Below are positions 44,896 to 54,422 of a stretch of DNA of 64,000 nt, piece by piece. This DNA is from Kaistella sp. (GTDB lineage Bacteria; Bacteroidota; Bacteroidia; Flavobacteriales; Weeksellaceae). Under the pieces are notes generated by a model. That model was not told the origin of the DNA, made no database searches, and saw only the letters and a program-made list of their open reading frames with translations. The translations under genes were made by a program, and so were the position numbers. Location: the NCBI GenBank assembly GCA_019459085.1, contig JAIBEW010000010.1, positions 47,739 to 111,738 on the forward strand, read 5' to 3'. Every line of letters starts with the position of its first letter. The first letter of the stretch is position 1.

Positions 44896-45267
44896 TTGCG
44901 AAAACCTCCGCTGAATAGAAGCTTTTTGAATGCCCTGAACGGCATTTTACAGATGATGAAATCCGAAAGAAATTTTCAGATCGAACTTTTTGCGCTCCTC
45001 ATCAATCTTTTTCTTATTGTTTTTCTGAAACTGAACGCTGTTGATACCGCTCTCATTTTAACCGTCTGTTTTGCAGTTTTAAGCGCCGAAATCTTCAATA
45101 CCGCTCTGGAAAAAATCTGCGATGTGATTCATCCCGAATTCGACAGCAGAATTGGTTTCATCAAGGATATTTCAGCCGGCGCCGTGATGCTCATGGCTTT
45201 CCTGTCGGTGATAGTCGGGATTTTGGTGTACGCTAAATACTTTAAAGTTTTATTAAATCTCCATTGA
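44896..45267 (+). CDS. dgkA: Diacylglycerol kinase family membrane protein; TTG start
   Basis: A 123-residue protein with three hydrophobic helices and the family pattern LNGILQMMKSERNFQIELFALLINLFLIV, then the catalytic-type AVLSAEIFNTALEKICDVIHPEFDSRIGFIKDISAGAVML. It phosphorylates diacylglycerol or undecaprenol in the inner membrane. The start is TTG at 44896; the first ATG in frame is at residue 20, too late to include the conserved FLNALNGI segment. The predicted promoter 19 bases upstream fits the TTG start. Confidence 0.88.
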   Translation: MRKPPLNRSFLNALNGILQMMKSERNFQIELFALLINLFLIVFLKLNAVDTALILTVCFAVLSAEIFNTALEKICDVIHPEFDSRIGFIKDISAGAVMLMAFLSVIVGILVYAKYFKVLLNLH

Positions 45268-45273
45268 AAAACA

Positions 45274-45290
45274 GGCGCTTTTCAAGCGCC
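45274..45290. terminator. Hairpin between the convergent dgkA and purL genes
   Basis: GGCGCTT, loop TTC, AAGCGCC. Short but perfect, flanked by A/T-rich sequence on both sides. Confidence 0.65.
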
Positions 45291-45298
45291 GGTTCATT

Positions 45299-48200
45299 TT
45301 ATTTGAAATATTCTACGCCGTTTTTGAAAATATTGTGGTAATTCGCGGTTGGAATGTTTTTCAGCAAGCCTTCGGAAAAACGTTCCGGATGGCCCATTCT
45401 TCCGAAAATTTTCCCTGATTTACTCGTGATTCCTTCAATACCAAACAGTGAATTATTTGGGTTGAACGGCATTCCGTGGGCAATATTTCCTTCAAAATCT
45501 ATGTACTGTGTAGCAATCTGTCCGTTTTCGTACAGTTCCTTGATCACACTTTCCGACGCCATAAATCTTCCTTCACCGTGAGAAATCGGGATCGTAAAGA
45601 CCTGATCTTTCATGCCTTTCAGCCATGGAGAATCATCGTTTGTCACTTTCACATCCACCATTTGCGAAATATGTCTTCCGATGGCGTTGTGCGCCAAAGT
45701 CGGTGAATTTTCATCCAAGTCGCGGACTTCCCCAAAAGGCAAAAGCCCCGATTTTACGAGCGCCTGAAAACCGTTGCAGATGCCGAGAATCATACCGTCG
45801 CGTTCCAGAAGTTGGTGAACGGCGTTTTTCATCTTCTCATTTTTGAGGACATTCACAATGAATTTTGCGGAGCCATCCGGTTCGTCTCCCGCGGAAAATC
45901 CGCCAGAAAAAACCAGAATCTGGGAATTATTAATTTCCGAAATCCAGGCATCAAGACTTTCGTTCAACAGGTCATGATTCAGATTGATCAAGGGTAAACT
46001 TGAAACGTCAGCACCTTCTTTTCGGAACGCATTTTGGGTTTCATATTCGCAGTTCGTACCCGGAAAAACAGGTGCGAAAACTTTAGGTTTTGCAAGACCG
46101 TGTTTGAGAATCTGAACTGGTTTCGCTTTGGTTGAATTTAAACGGGAGTCCAGTTCAATGACTGTTTTCTCTTTTTCTTTAGTCGGAAAAAGATTTTCAA
46201 AAGTTGAAAAATTAGCTTCAACCAGTTTTTCGATACTGATATTTAAATTATTTATTTTGAGATAATCCAAGTTATTGACTTCGCCAATTTGTTGAAGTAA
46301 AATATTTTCAAGAGCCGATGAACTTTCTATAATCAGACTTCCAATATTTTTGGTGAGCAGCAGATTTTCATCAACAGAAATGTCAGCACCCAAACGATTC
46401 CCGAAACTCATCTTTGCCAATGCAACTGCAATTCCACCATCCTTCACCGTCTTGACCGAAACGATCTCTTTGGCCTGAATATTTTCAAAAATAAAGTCGA
46501 AAACAGCCTTCAGTTTTTCGTAATCCGGCAGTCCGTTTTCCTGAGGAATATGATTGAAAAGATACAGTCGGTTGCCCGCTTTTTTGAATTCGGGAGAGAT
46601 GATATTTTTCTTTTCGCCGTTTGCACAGGCAAAAGAAATTAAAGTCGGCGGCACATGAATATCCTGAAAACTTCCGCTCATCGAATCTTTCCCGCCAATC
46701 GCGGCCAGTTCAAAATTCATCTGCGCATCATAAGCTCCGAGAAGCGAAGCCAGCGGTCTTCCCCATTTTTCAGGATTGTTTCCGAGTTTTTCAAAATATT
46801 CCTGAAAACTCAGGCGGATATTTTTATAATCGCCGCCCATTGCGACGATTTTAGCCACACTTTCCACAACAGCATTTGCAGCACCAATCATCGAATTCTG
46901 AGCGGAAATTCCGGCATCAAAACCCCAACTGGCCAATGAAACGGTTTCAATATCCGAAGCGTTTAAAACCGGCAGGGTCTGAACACTTCCTTCCATTTCC
47001 GTGAGCTGGAATTTCCCTCCAAATGGCATGGCGACCGACGTACCACCCACCGAAGCATCAAACATTTCCGTGAGACCTTTTTGCGATGCACTGTTTTTAT
47101 GGGACAGCGCTTTCAAAAAGTTTTCCTCATTAAATACTACCGTTTTTTTCTCAACATTTTGGAGATGACAAACTTCAGCGTGTTGAGTCTTGGCACAACC
47201 GTTCGTATCCAGAAATTCGCGGCTTAAATCAACGATTTTATTTCCCTTCCAGAACATCTGCATTCTGCAGGAATCAGTCACTTTCGCAACTTCTACGGCC
47301 TTAATGTTTTCCTTTTCGCAGAATCTGATGAATTTATCCTTGTCTCCGGCATCGATCACGACTGCCATTCGTTCCTGAGATTCGGAAATGGCGAGTTCGG
47401 TACCGTTCAGACCTTCATATTTCAAAGGAAGAATATCGAGGTTGATTTCCAGTGAATCGGCAATTTCACCGATCGCCACAGAAACTCCTCCCGCTCCGAA
47501 ATCATTTGATTTTTTAATTAACGTGGTGACTTCCGGATTCCGGAAAAGTCTTTGAATCTTGCGTTCTTCAACCGCATTTCCTTTCTGAACTTCCGTAGAA
47601 AGCGTATGAATAGAGGTTTCGTCCTGTTCTTTTGAACTTCCTGTCGCGCCACCTACTCCGTCGCGGCCTGTTGCTCCTCCCAGAAGAATCACGAGGTCGC
47701 CTTTTTGTGGCTGTTCCCGTTTTACAGCGTCTTTTTTTACCGCACCAACAACAAATCCGACTTCCATTCTTTTGGCCTTGTAACCATCGTGATAAATTTC
47801 ATTCACCAAAGTTGTCGCGAGACCGATCTGGTTTCCATAAGAAGAATAGCCGTTTGCGGCCTGTTTGCTAATGGTTCTCTGCGGAAGTTTTCCCGGCAAC
47901 GTTTCTGAAATGGGTTCCAGCACATCAGCTGCACCTGAAAGACGCATTGCCTGATACACGAATGCCCTTCCGGACAACGGATCGCGGATCGCACCGCCCA
48001 AACATGTTGATGCACCGCCAAATGGTTCAATTTCTGTCGGGTGGTTGTGGGTTTCATTTTTAAAAAGAAGATACCAAGGTTCTTTTTTACCGTCGAATTC
48101 TGCTTCAATTTCAATTGTACAGGCATTTATTTCATCTGATACAACCAAATTGTCGAGTTTCCCGGTTTTGTGAAAATAACGCGCGCAAACCGTTGCGAGA

Positions 48201-48991
48201 TCCATTAATGAAATGGGTTTCGCTTCGCGCCCGAGGAATTTTCTTTTTTCGAGGTAATCGTTGAAAATCTTTTCTAAAGTAGATTTAAACTGTCCACTAA
48301 ACTGAATATCTGTCAGTTCCGTTTCGAAAGTCGTATGACGGCAATGGTCGCTCCAATAGGTATCAAGAACTTTGAGTTCGGTTTCCGTTGGGTTTCTGTT
48401 TTCAGATTTAAAATAATTCTGAATGAATTCCAGATCATCCAATCCGAATGCAAAACCGTGGTTTTCGTAAAAATTCTGAAGTTCTTCGGCCGTGAAATCA
48501 TTGAATCCTTCGTGAACAATTACCGGATCAGGCGTTTCTTCGGCCGGAATCACCAGTACGGAAAGGTCTTTTTCCTGACTCTCCACTCTGTTAATCAGGT
48601 GACTTTTAATTTTTTCCAGATCAGCTTCGCTGACACCGAAAAGTTCAATCAGTTTTCCGCTGCGTACTTTTGAATTTTCGTTTTCGGTGAGCAGAGCGAT
48701 GCACTGTTTGGCAGAATCCGCCCGCTGGTCGTACTGACCAGGCAGAAATTCGGTCGCGAAATGAAGGCTTTTGGCCGGATTAGAATGATGAAGAATATCA
48801 GTCACCGGATCTACAAATGTATTGAAAGTCACTAAATTAAGCGCTTCTTCATCGAGTCCGAAAACATCATAGATATTATATACTTTTACATCCTTGATTT
48901 CCGGAACAATGTTCCTGATTTCATTAAATATTTTTGGACTTTCAACATCGAAAATTCCTTTTTTTTCTACGAAAATTCTTTGGTTAGACAT
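45299..48991 (-). CDS. purL: Phosphoribosylformylglycinamidine synthase, single-chain
   Basis: A 1230-residue protein, the large single-chain form. N-terminal and linker parts are followed by the two ATP-binding AIRS-like domains (LLFKNETHNHPTEIEPFGGASTCLGG; KSNDFGAGGVSVAIGEIADSL) and a C-terminal glutamine amidotransferase (VFPGTNCEYETQNAFRKEGADV; catalytic Cys in LGICNGFQALV; HGEGRF). It makes FGAM from FGAR, ATP and glutamine in the fourth step of purine synthesis. Another purine gene, purB, lies 118 bases upstream on the same strand, separated by a hairpin. Confidence 0.97.
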   Translation of the reverse strand: MSNQRIFVEKKGIFDVESPKIFNEIRNIVPEIKDVKVYNIYDVFGLDEEALNLVTFNTFVDPVTDILHHSNPAKSLHFATEFLPGQYDQRADSAKQCIALLTENENSKVRSGKLIELFGVSEADLEKIKSHLINRVESQEKDLSVLVIPAEETPDPVIVHEGFNDFTAEELQNFYENHGFAFGLDDLEFIQNYFKSENRNPTETELKVLDTYWSDHCRHTTFETELTDIQFSGQFKSTLEKIFNDYLEKRKFLGREAKPISLMDLATVCARYFHKTGKLDNLVVSDEINACTIEIEAEFDGKKEPWYLLFKNETHNHPTEIEPFGGASTCLGGAIRDPLSGRAFVYQAMRLSGAADVLEPISETLPGKLPQRTISKQAANGYSSYGNQIGLATTLVNEIYHDGYKAKRMEVGFVVGAVKKDAVKREQPQKGDLVILLGGATGRDGVGGATGSSKEQDETSIHTLSTEVQKGNAVEERKIQRLFRNPEVTTLIKKSNDFGAGGVSVAIGEIADSLEINLDILPLKYEGLNGTELAISESQERMAVVIDAGDKDKFIRFCEKENIKAVEVAKVTDSCRMQMFWKGNKIVDLSREFLDTNGCAKTQHAEVCHLQNVEKKTVVFNEENFLKALSHKNSASQKGLTEMFDASVGGTSVAMPFGGKFQLTEMEGSVQTLPVLNASDIETVSLASWGFDAGISAQNSMIGAANAVVESVAKIVAMGGDYKNIRLSFQEYFEKLGNNPEKWGRPLASLLGAYDAQMNFELAAIGGKDSMSGSFQDIHVPPTLISFACANGEKKNIISPEFKKAGNRLYLFNHIPQENGLPDYEKLKAVFDFIFENIQAKEIVSVKTVKDGGIAVALAKMSFGNRLGADISVDENLLLTKNIGSLIIESSSALENILLQQIGEVNNLDYLKINNLNISIEKLVEANFSTFENLFPTKEKEKTVIELDSRLNSTKAKPVQILKHGLAKPKVFAPVFPGTNCEYETQNAFRKEGADVSSLPLINLNHDLLNESLDAWISEINNSQILVFSGGFSAGDEPDGSAKFIVNVLKNEKMKNAVHQLLERDGMILGICNGFQALVKSGLLPFGEVRDLDENSPTLAHNAIGRHISQMVDVKVTNDDSPWLKGMKDQVFTIPISHGEGRFMASESVIKELYENGQIATQYIDFEGNIAHGMPFNPNNSLFGIEGITSKSGKIFGRMGHPERFSEGLLKNIPTANYHNIFKNGVEYFK

Positions 48992-49023
48992 TCTATGTCA
49001 GATTTTTTAAGATTTAATAATTC

Positions 49024-49035
49024 GGGCTAAAGCCC
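49024..49035. repeat. Small GGGCTAAAGCCC hairpin repeat
   Basis: Perfect GGGCTAAAGCCC, followed by ATTTAATTGATAAG. It shares its core and following bases with the copies at 15532, 26558 and 26591. It is in the gap between purB and purL. Confidence 0.55.
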
Positions 49036-49081
49036 ATTTAATTGATAAGAAGAACCAAGAAATCCCTTTCAACAAAGTAAT

Positions 49082-49105
49082 AAATGCAGCCCGAAGACTG
49101 CATTT
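49082..49105 (-). terminator. Hairpin downstream of purB
   Basis: AAATGCAG and its complement around an eight-base loop, five bases after the purB stop. The following sequence has no long T run, so it is a weaker terminator. Confidence 0.55.
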
Positions 49106-49109
49106 AAAT

Positions 49110-50537
49110 TTATACTTTAAGGTCAGCTTTCAGGCCGATTAAGTCAGCGTATTTGTCTAAAATCGGCTGAACTTCGTTCTGAATAAATTCTTCAGTCTGG
49201 ATGGGTGCAAATCCGATGAAATTTCTGGGGTCCAGAACCTCCATCAGTTTTGATTTGTCCATTTTAAGGGACGAGTCGTTTAAAATTCTTTCCAGCAGAT
49301 CGTTTTCCCTGCCTTCTTCCTTTACTTTTCTGGAAGCTTCCATGGAATGAACGCGGATGATTTCATGAATTTCCTGACGGTCGCCGCCGGCTTTCACTTC
49401 TTCCATAATGATGTATTCGGTCGCCATAAAAGGAAGTTCCTCCATGATGTGTTTCTGGATGCGGTTTTCGTAGACCACAATTCCGTTCATGATGTTGTTC
49501 CAGATCAACAATATGGCATCAACTGCCAAAAAAGACTGTGGAATCGTCAACCGTTTGTTCGCGGAATCATCCAGAGTTCTTTCAAACCACTGAGTGGCCG
49601 CAACCATAGCCGAACTCGAAGAAAGCGACATCACGAATTTTGCCAGCGCACCGATTCTTTCGGAACGCATTGGGTTTCTTTTATAGGCCATTGCCGAGGA
49701 ACCGATCTGGTTTTTCTCGAAAGGCTCTTCAATTTCCTTTAAATTCTGTAAAAGTCTTAAATCATTGGTGAATTTATGGGCCGACTGCGCAATATTGGAA
49801 AGCAGCGCCATCACTTTAGCATCGATTTTCCGGTCGTAAGTCTGTCCGGAAACTCCAAAAACCTTATCAAAACCAAAACGTTTTGAAAGTTCCTGATCCA
49901 GGTGTTTCACTTTGGAATAATCACCATTAAAAAGCTCCAGAAAACTCGCAGCGGTTCCGGTAGTCCCTTTAACTCCTCTGAATCTTAATGTTTCGATAAA
50001 AAATTCAAGTTCTTCAAAGTCCAGGATTAAAGACTGCAGCCATAAAGTTGCACGTTTGCCCACGGTCGTGAGCTGAGCCGGCTGATAATGAGTAAAACCA
50101 AGCGTCGGCAAATCTTTGTACCGGATTGCAAAATCCGAAAGATCCTTGATCACATTCACTAAATGTTTTCTTAAAATGAGAAGTCCGTCTCGGATCTGGA
50201 TTAAATCCGTATTATCGCCTACAAATGCAGAAGTAGCACCTAAATGAATGATTCCTTTTGCCAGAGGCGCATCGTCGCCATAAGTATGAACATGCGCCAT
50301 AACATCGTGGCGGAATTTCTTTTCATATCCTGCAGCCTTTTCATAATCGATGTTATCGGCGTTTGCTTTTAACTGGGCAATCTGTTCATCGGAAATATCA
50401 AGTCCCAAATCTTTTTCGATTTCAGCAAGTGCGATCCACAACTTCCGCCAGTTTCTGAATTTGTTGTTGGGCGAAAAATTATAGAGCATTTCCTCACTTG
50501 AATAACGTTCTTCGAGAGGATTTTTGTAGGAATTCAT
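49110..50537 (-). CDS. purB: Adenylosuccinate lyase
   Basis: A 475-residue member of the fumarase/aspartase superfamily with the signature GSSAMAYKRNPMRSERIG at about 280-297, whose Ser and Lys are catalytic. The N-terminal part has MLYNFSPNNKFRNWRKLWIALAEIEKDLGL, typical of the bacterial enzyme. It removes fumarate from SAICAR and from adenylosuccinate in purine synthesis. A -7 element (TATTTTTG, 50563-50570) is 25 bases before the start. Confidence 0.96.
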   Translation of the reverse strand: MNSYKNPLEERYSSEEMLYNFSPNNKFRNWRKLWIALAEIEKDLGLDISDEQIAQLKANADNIDYEKAAGYEKKFRHDVMAHVHTYGDDAPLAKGIIHLGATSAFVGDNTDLIQIRDGLLILRKHLVNVIKDLSDFAIRYKDLPTLGFTHYQPAQLTTVGKRATLWLQSLILDFEELEFFIETLRFRGVKGTTGTAASFLELFNGDYSKVKHLDQELSKRFGFDKVFGVSGQTYDRKIDAKVMALLSNIAQSAHKFTNDLRLLQNLKEIEEPFEKNQIGSSAMAYKRNPMRSERIGALAKFVMSLSSSSAMVAATQWFERTLDDSANKRLTIPQSFLAVDAILLIWNNIMNGIVVYENRIQKHIMEELPFMATEYIIMEEVKAGGDRQEIHEIIRVHSMEASRKVKEEGRENDLLERILNDSSLKMDKSKLMEVLDPRNFIGFAPIQTEEFIQNEVQPILDKYADLIGLKADLKV

Positions 50538-50562
50538 TCTTTCTTTTTACTTTTTATGATTA

Positions 50563-50570
50563 CAAAAATA
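50563..50570 (-). promoter_or_regulatory. -7 promoter element of purB
   Basis: TATTTTTG on the minus strand, 25 bases before the purB ATG. About 17 bases upstream is TTTC in place of TTTG. Confidence 0.45.
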
Positions 50571-50691
50571 AGATTTTTTTAAGAGTTGAAAGGCCACGTT
50601 TTCAAAAAAAAACTAAAAAACTCCTGAACTGTCTTTGTCTGAACATCATCGGTTAAGGAGATGAGCGCAATTTTCCGGCTTTATGGGTTTA

Positions 50692-52206
50692 TCAGTATGC
50701 TTTGTGTTTTACGCTGCTCAAAATGTCCGGAAAATACACATCGGAAAGATGCTCAAACTCATCGCCCCTCATAAACATGCTTGCATCCACTTCTTCGTAC
50801 GAACTTTTGCCTGCAGCAGCAATGAGTTCATTACACGTATGCAAAGTATTTTTATGAAAATGGTAAACGCGTTCACTTTTATCGGTAACATCCAGACCTT
50901 TTATCAGCATTTTATCCTGCGTAGCCACTCCGGTTGGGCAGTTGTTGGTATTACAACGCAGTGCCTGAATGCAGCCAAGTGCAAACATGAATCCGCGCGC
51001 ATTGTTGCACATATCTGCACCCATTGCAACGGCGCGTAGAATATCCAGGGCCGTGAGCACTTTTCCGCTTGCGATTACACGGAGTTTTTCGCGGAGATTA
51101 AAACTTTTCAAAGTTCTGTTTACGAAAATCAGGGCCGGTTCCAGAGGCATTCCTACACCGTCAGAAAATTCCGGCGGTGCGGCTCCGGTTCCGCCTTCAG
51201 CACCGTCAACGGTTATGAAATCAGGGTAAATTTTAAGCACATTCATCTGCACACAGATATCTTCAAATTCTTTTGTATCACCGATGCAGAGTTTAAATCC
51301 GACCGGTTTCCCACCTGACAAATCCCGCAATTCCTGAACAAAACGCAGCAATCCTGCAGCATCAGTAAAAGAGGAATGAGACGGAGGCGAAATAATAGTA
51401 AGACCCGGCTGTACATGACGGATCGCTGCGATTTCCGGAGTGTTTTTAGCCGCCGGCAAAACGCCGCCGTGACCAGGTTTTGCACCCTGCGAAAGTTTAA
51501 TTTCGATCATTTTCACAATCGGAAGTGTGGCATTTTTCTTAAAAATTTCGGGAGAAAATTTTCCATGATCGTCTCTGCAGCCAAAATAACCGGTTCCGAT
51601 TTGCCAGCATAAATCGCCGCCTTCGAGGTGATAGGAAGAAATTCCTCCCTCGCCGGTATTGTGGTAAAAACGTCCTTTTTTCGCACCCCTATTCAGAGAC
51701 ATTTGGGCACGGTCGCTTAACGAACCGAAGCTCATGGCAGATATATTAAACAAAGAAGCGTGGTATTTCTGTGTGCACTGTTCGCCACCCACCCAAACGC
51801 GCGGCAAATCCTCTTCTGGGGACTTTGCATAGATGGAATGCTTGATTCCTTCGTATTTTCTTTGATTCAATTCGAGCTGGGTACCAAAAGGAACAGTATC
51901 GCTCACGTTTTTAGCACGTCTGTAGACAGCTGAACGCTGATTTCTCGGAAATGGTTTCCCATCGGTTTCCCTTTCGATAAAATACTGCTGCATTTCCGGG
52001 GAAATGCTTTCAAAAAAATATCGAAAATATCCTATAACAGGAAAATTTCTCAGGATGGCATGTTTGGTCTGAAAGCAGTTGTAGATTCCTAATGCGTAAA
52101 TGCCCGTCAATAAAACCGGAATCCAGTAATAGGTTTTTAAAAGTAAAGAAATAGCCCAAACAGCGACAAGAATAATCGCTCCCCACCGGATGAATTTGTC
52201 TCTCAT
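50692..52206 (-). CDS. FMN-binding glutamate-synthase-like protein, membrane-anchored
   Basis: A 504-residue protein. Two hydrophobic helices (about 8-44) precede a glutamate-synthase central/FMN domain: ISAMSFGSLSDRAQMSLNRGAKKG, KPGHGGVLPAAKNTPEIA, DFITVDGAEGGTGAAP and the 3Fe-4S-cluster cysteines in ALGCIQALRCNTNNCPTG. It lacks the glutamine amidotransferase domain and the C-terminal GltB repeats, so it is not a complete glutamate synthase. This family (GltB2-type) is widespread but its reaction is not settled. No gltD partner is adjacent. A good -7 element (TAAATTTG, 52232-52239) lies upstream. Confidence 0.88.
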   Translation of the reverse strand: MRDKFIRWGAIILVAVWAISLLLKTYYWIPVLLTGIYALGIYNCFQTKHAILRNFPVIGYFRYFFESISPEMQQYFIERETDGKPFPRNQRSAVYRRAKNVSDTVPFGTQLELNQRKYEGIKHSIYAKSPEEDLPRVWVGGEQCTQKYHASLFNISAMSFGSLSDRAQMSLNRGAKKGRFYHNTGEGGISSYHLEGGDLCWQIGTGYFGCRDDHGKFSPEIFKKNATLPIVKMIEIKLSQGAKPGHGGVLPAAKNTPEIAAIRHVQPGLTIISPPSHSSFTDAAGLLRFVQELRDLSGGKPVGFKLCIGDTKEFEDICVQMNVLKIYPDFITVDGAEGGTGAAPPEFSDGVGMPLEPALIFVNRTLKSFNLREKLRVIASGKVLTALDILRAVAMGADMCNNARGFMFALGCIQALRCNTNNCPTGVATQDKMLIKGLDVTDKSERVYHFHKNTLHTCNELIAAAGKSSYEEVDASMFMRGDEFEHLSDVYFPDILSSVKHKAY

Positions 52207-52231
52207 TATAAAAATATTTAAGATTGACCTC

Positions 52232-52239
52232 CAAATTTA
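52232..52239 (-). promoter_or_regulatory. -7 promoter element of the glutamate-synthase-like gene
   Basis: TAAATTTG on the minus strand (exact TANNTTTG), 25 bases before the ATG. TTTG lies 15 bases further upstream, slightly close. The rest of the 239-base gap to 52445 holds nothing else I can identify. Confidence 0.45.
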
Positions 52240-52445
52240 GGGATAATAAACGGGCAAAAAAAACCGTGTTTTCTCATAAGTAGGATATTTCGCTAATTTG
52301 TTCCGTTTGATCACAGTAGACAGATTTTATTGAAGATTTCGATATAAGTTATAGGATTACCCATGTAAAAAAATATCGATAAAATCCAGTTAATTTCATT
52401 TGGCTTGATATTTGAGAAAACAAACCGTTAACTTTACAAGATAAT

Positions 52446-53132
52446 ATGATGACAAAAAATACAATTATAGTTGCCGCAATGTCTGTAGCAACCTTGGGTA
52501 CCACTACGCAATCCTGCATGGCAGTAGCCACTTCAAACATTGGAATGACCATTCTTAAACAGATTCTTTTAGGCGGAATTACAAAAGGTTTGAATATCTT
52601 TAGTGATAAAAACAGCTTTCTGGCCAATCAGCTTATAGAAGCCGCAATGCCTCAGCAGCTGAAAAGCATCAATTCCACGCTTGAAAAAATCGGTTTATCG
52701 AGTCTGGTACAGAAGGAAAAAGAATATATCGCACAGGCAGCAGCTTTTACGGTAGAAACTTCCCGCCCGATTCTGATCAATGCAGTAAATAATCTGAGCG
52801 CGGCAGATGTCGGAAGAATCGTTCAGGGCGGAAGCGGTGCAGCAACCCAGCTTTTAAGAGAAAGAACATCGCAGCAACTCATGGCAGCTATTGCACCGAA
52901 AGTTGAAGCCAAACTCAATGAATTCGGAATTGTAAAGACCTTGAATAGCGCTTTGTCCGGTTCAAGTATGCTCGGAACGCTTTTGGGCGGACAGAATTCC
53001 AGTTCGGTTACCGGTAACATCAGTCGGTTTGCTTCTGAACAAATGGTGAACGGCCTTTTCAACATCATCCAAAATCACGAGCAGCAAAACAGCACGACAA
53101 TTTTAGATGCTCTGAAAGGACAGACTCTTTAA
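52446..53132 (+). CDS. DUF4197 protein, exported
   Basis: A 228-residue protein with a signal-like N-terminus. The body fits DUF4197: GGITKGLNIFSDKNSFLANQLIEAAMPQQLKSINSTLEKIGLSSLV, then TSRPILINAVNNLSAADVGRIVQGGSGAATQLLRERTSQQL. The family is all-helical and predicted to be periplasmic; function unknown. An internal Ser/Gly-rich segment (GSSMLGTLLGGQNSSSVTGN, about 178-197) is probably a flexible linker. It has a strong terminator after it. Confidence 0.84.
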   Translation: MMTKNTIIVAAMSVATLGTTTQSCMAVATSNIGMTILKQILLGGITKGLNIFSDKNSFLANQLIEAAMPQQLKSINSTLEKIGLSSLVQKEKEYIAQAAAFTVETSRPILINAVNNLSAADVGRIVQGGSGAATQLLRERTSQQLMAAIAPKVEAKLNEFGIVKTLNSALSGSSMLGTLLGGQNSSSVTGNISRFASEQMVNGLFNIIQNHEQQNSTTILDALKGQTL

Positions 53133-53145
53133 GATGAATTAAACT

Positions 53146-53171
53146 AAATTTCCGGCATGTGCCGGAAATTT
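53146..53171 (+). terminator. Intrinsic terminator after the DUF4197 gene
   Basis: A 12-base stem (AAATTTCCGGCA and its complement) with a two-base centre, followed by a T-rich tract. It overlaps an out-of-place upstream ATG at 53157, which is therefore not the start of the next gene. Confidence 0.85.
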
Positions 53172-53189
53172 CTAATTTTTAAAATTTAT

Positions 53190-53501
53190 ATGATGATTAA
53201 TATTATAGATGATCAAAAAGATTTGAATCCCGATGAATTTTATGCTTCGTTAAAGGAAAAACTCGAAGACACGCATAATTTCCCTGAAGATTATCTCTTT
53301 AAATTCATCATTACGAACGAAGAATCAAAGCATACCGAAATTTACAGGGTTTTTGATGATATTAAATTCACTTTAACCACAAAAGAAAGCAAAAACGGAA
53401 AATACACTTCGCTCAGCATGAACGCCTTCGTTCTGGATGCAGATCAGGTAATCAAAATTTACAAAGAGGTAGGCGCTATTCCGGGTGTGATGATGCTTTA
53501 A
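53190..53501 (+). CDS. DUF493 (YbeD-like) protein
   Basis: A 103-residue protein starting MMINIIDDQKDLNPDEFYASLKEKLEDTHNFPEDYLFKFI. It continues with KFTLTTKESKNGKYTSLSMNAFVLDADQVIKIYKEVGAIPGVMML, a beta-alpha-beta pattern that fits DUF493/YbeD. E. coli YbeD is linked to lipoate metabolism only by gene neighbourhood. An upstream ATG at 53157 lies inside a terminator hairpin, so the start is one of two adjacent ATGs at 53190 or 53193. Confidence 0.85.
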   Translation: MMINIIDDQKDLNPDEFYASLKEKLEDTHNFPEDYLFKFIITNEESKHTEIYRVFDDIKFTLTTKESKNGKYTSLSMNAFVLDADQVIKIYKEVGAIPGVMML

Positions 53502-53519
53502 TTCTTAAAATTCGAAGTA

Positions 53520-54413
53520 ATGAATATCTTAATTACCGGAGGAACCGGATTAGTCGGTAAAGCCCTGGTCAAAAAACTGCGGGAAAACCAGCATAAGGTG
53601 CGCGTCTTGACAAGAAAAAAAACCGACAATCCTGACGAGTTTTACTGGAATCTAGAGGAAGGATTTATTGAAGACAAAGCGTTTGAAAACCTTGATTCCA
53701 TCATTCATTTGGCCGGCGCGACCATCAGCGACCGGTGGACGGAAGATTACAAAAAAGAACTTTTTTCGAGCCGTATTGATACTGCTCATTTACTTCGTAC
53801 CTGTTGTGAAAAAAATGGGGTAAGATTAAAGTCGTTTATTTCCGCTTCGGGAATCAATTATTACGGCACTTTCACTGCTGATGCAATTTTAGACGAAAAT
53901 TCAGGAATCGCTCATCATGATTTCCTTGCTGATCTTTGTGAAAAATGGGAAAATTCAGCCGACGAATTTTCGCCGATTGCCGAAAGAGTGGTCTGTCTGC
54001 GGACTGCAATGGTTTTGGCGAAAGAGGGCGGCGCTTTTCCGAAGCTTAAAAAAACGGTTGATTTCCATCTGGGTGCAGCCGTAGGTTCCGGAACACAGTG
54101 GATGAACTGGATTCATCTCGATGATCTGGTGAACATGTACGTTTTTGCAGTCGAAAATGAGCAGATGGAAGGGAAATTCAATGCAGTTGCAGATGAAATT
54201 CCGAATAACGAAGTTTTCATGAGAACGTTGGCTGATGTTTCCGGCAAAGCTTTTCTGCCACTCAAGGTTCCGGCTTTTGTAATGAAATTGAGTTTTGGCG
54301 AAATGAGTTCAATTATTCTGGAAGGAACTCGTGCTTCCAACCAAAAAATTAAATCGCAGGGATTTGATTATACATATTCTGAACTGAGAAAAGCAGTCGA
54401 AAATCTGGTCTGA
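53520..54413 (+). CDS. TIGR01777-family epimerase/oxidoreductase
   Basis: A 297-residue protein with the Rossmann motif ILITGGTGLVGKALVKKL (3-20), then IIHLAGATISDRWTEDYKKELFSSRIDTAHLL and SASGINYYGTF, features of the TIGR01777 group (YfcH/SDR39U1). The C-terminal domain contains the ILEGTRASNQKIKSQGFDYTY pattern. It probably uses NAD(P); the substrate is unknown. It lies 18 bases after DUF493 and convergent with the arsC gene. Confidence 0.9.
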   Translation: MNILITGGTGLVGKALVKKLRENQHKVRVLTRKKTDNPDEFYWNLEEGFIEDKAFENLDSIIHLAGATISDRWTEDYKKELFSSRIDTAHLLRTCCEKNGVRLKSFISASGINYYGTFTADAILDENSGIAHHDFLADLCEKWENSADEFSPIAERVVCLRTAMVLAKEGGAFPKLKKTVDFHLGAAVGSGTQWMNWIHLDDLVNMYVFAVENEQMEGKFNAVADEIPNNEVFMRTLADVSGKAFLPLKVPAFVMKLSFGEMSSIILEGTRASNQKIKSQGFDYTYSELRKAVENLV

Positions 54414-54422
54414 GACCAATTT

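Noticed and set aside
53157..53189. Upstream start for the DUF493 gene (MCRKFLIFKIY...)
   Set aside because: It lies in the terminator hairpin of the preceding gene and adds no family-like sequence.
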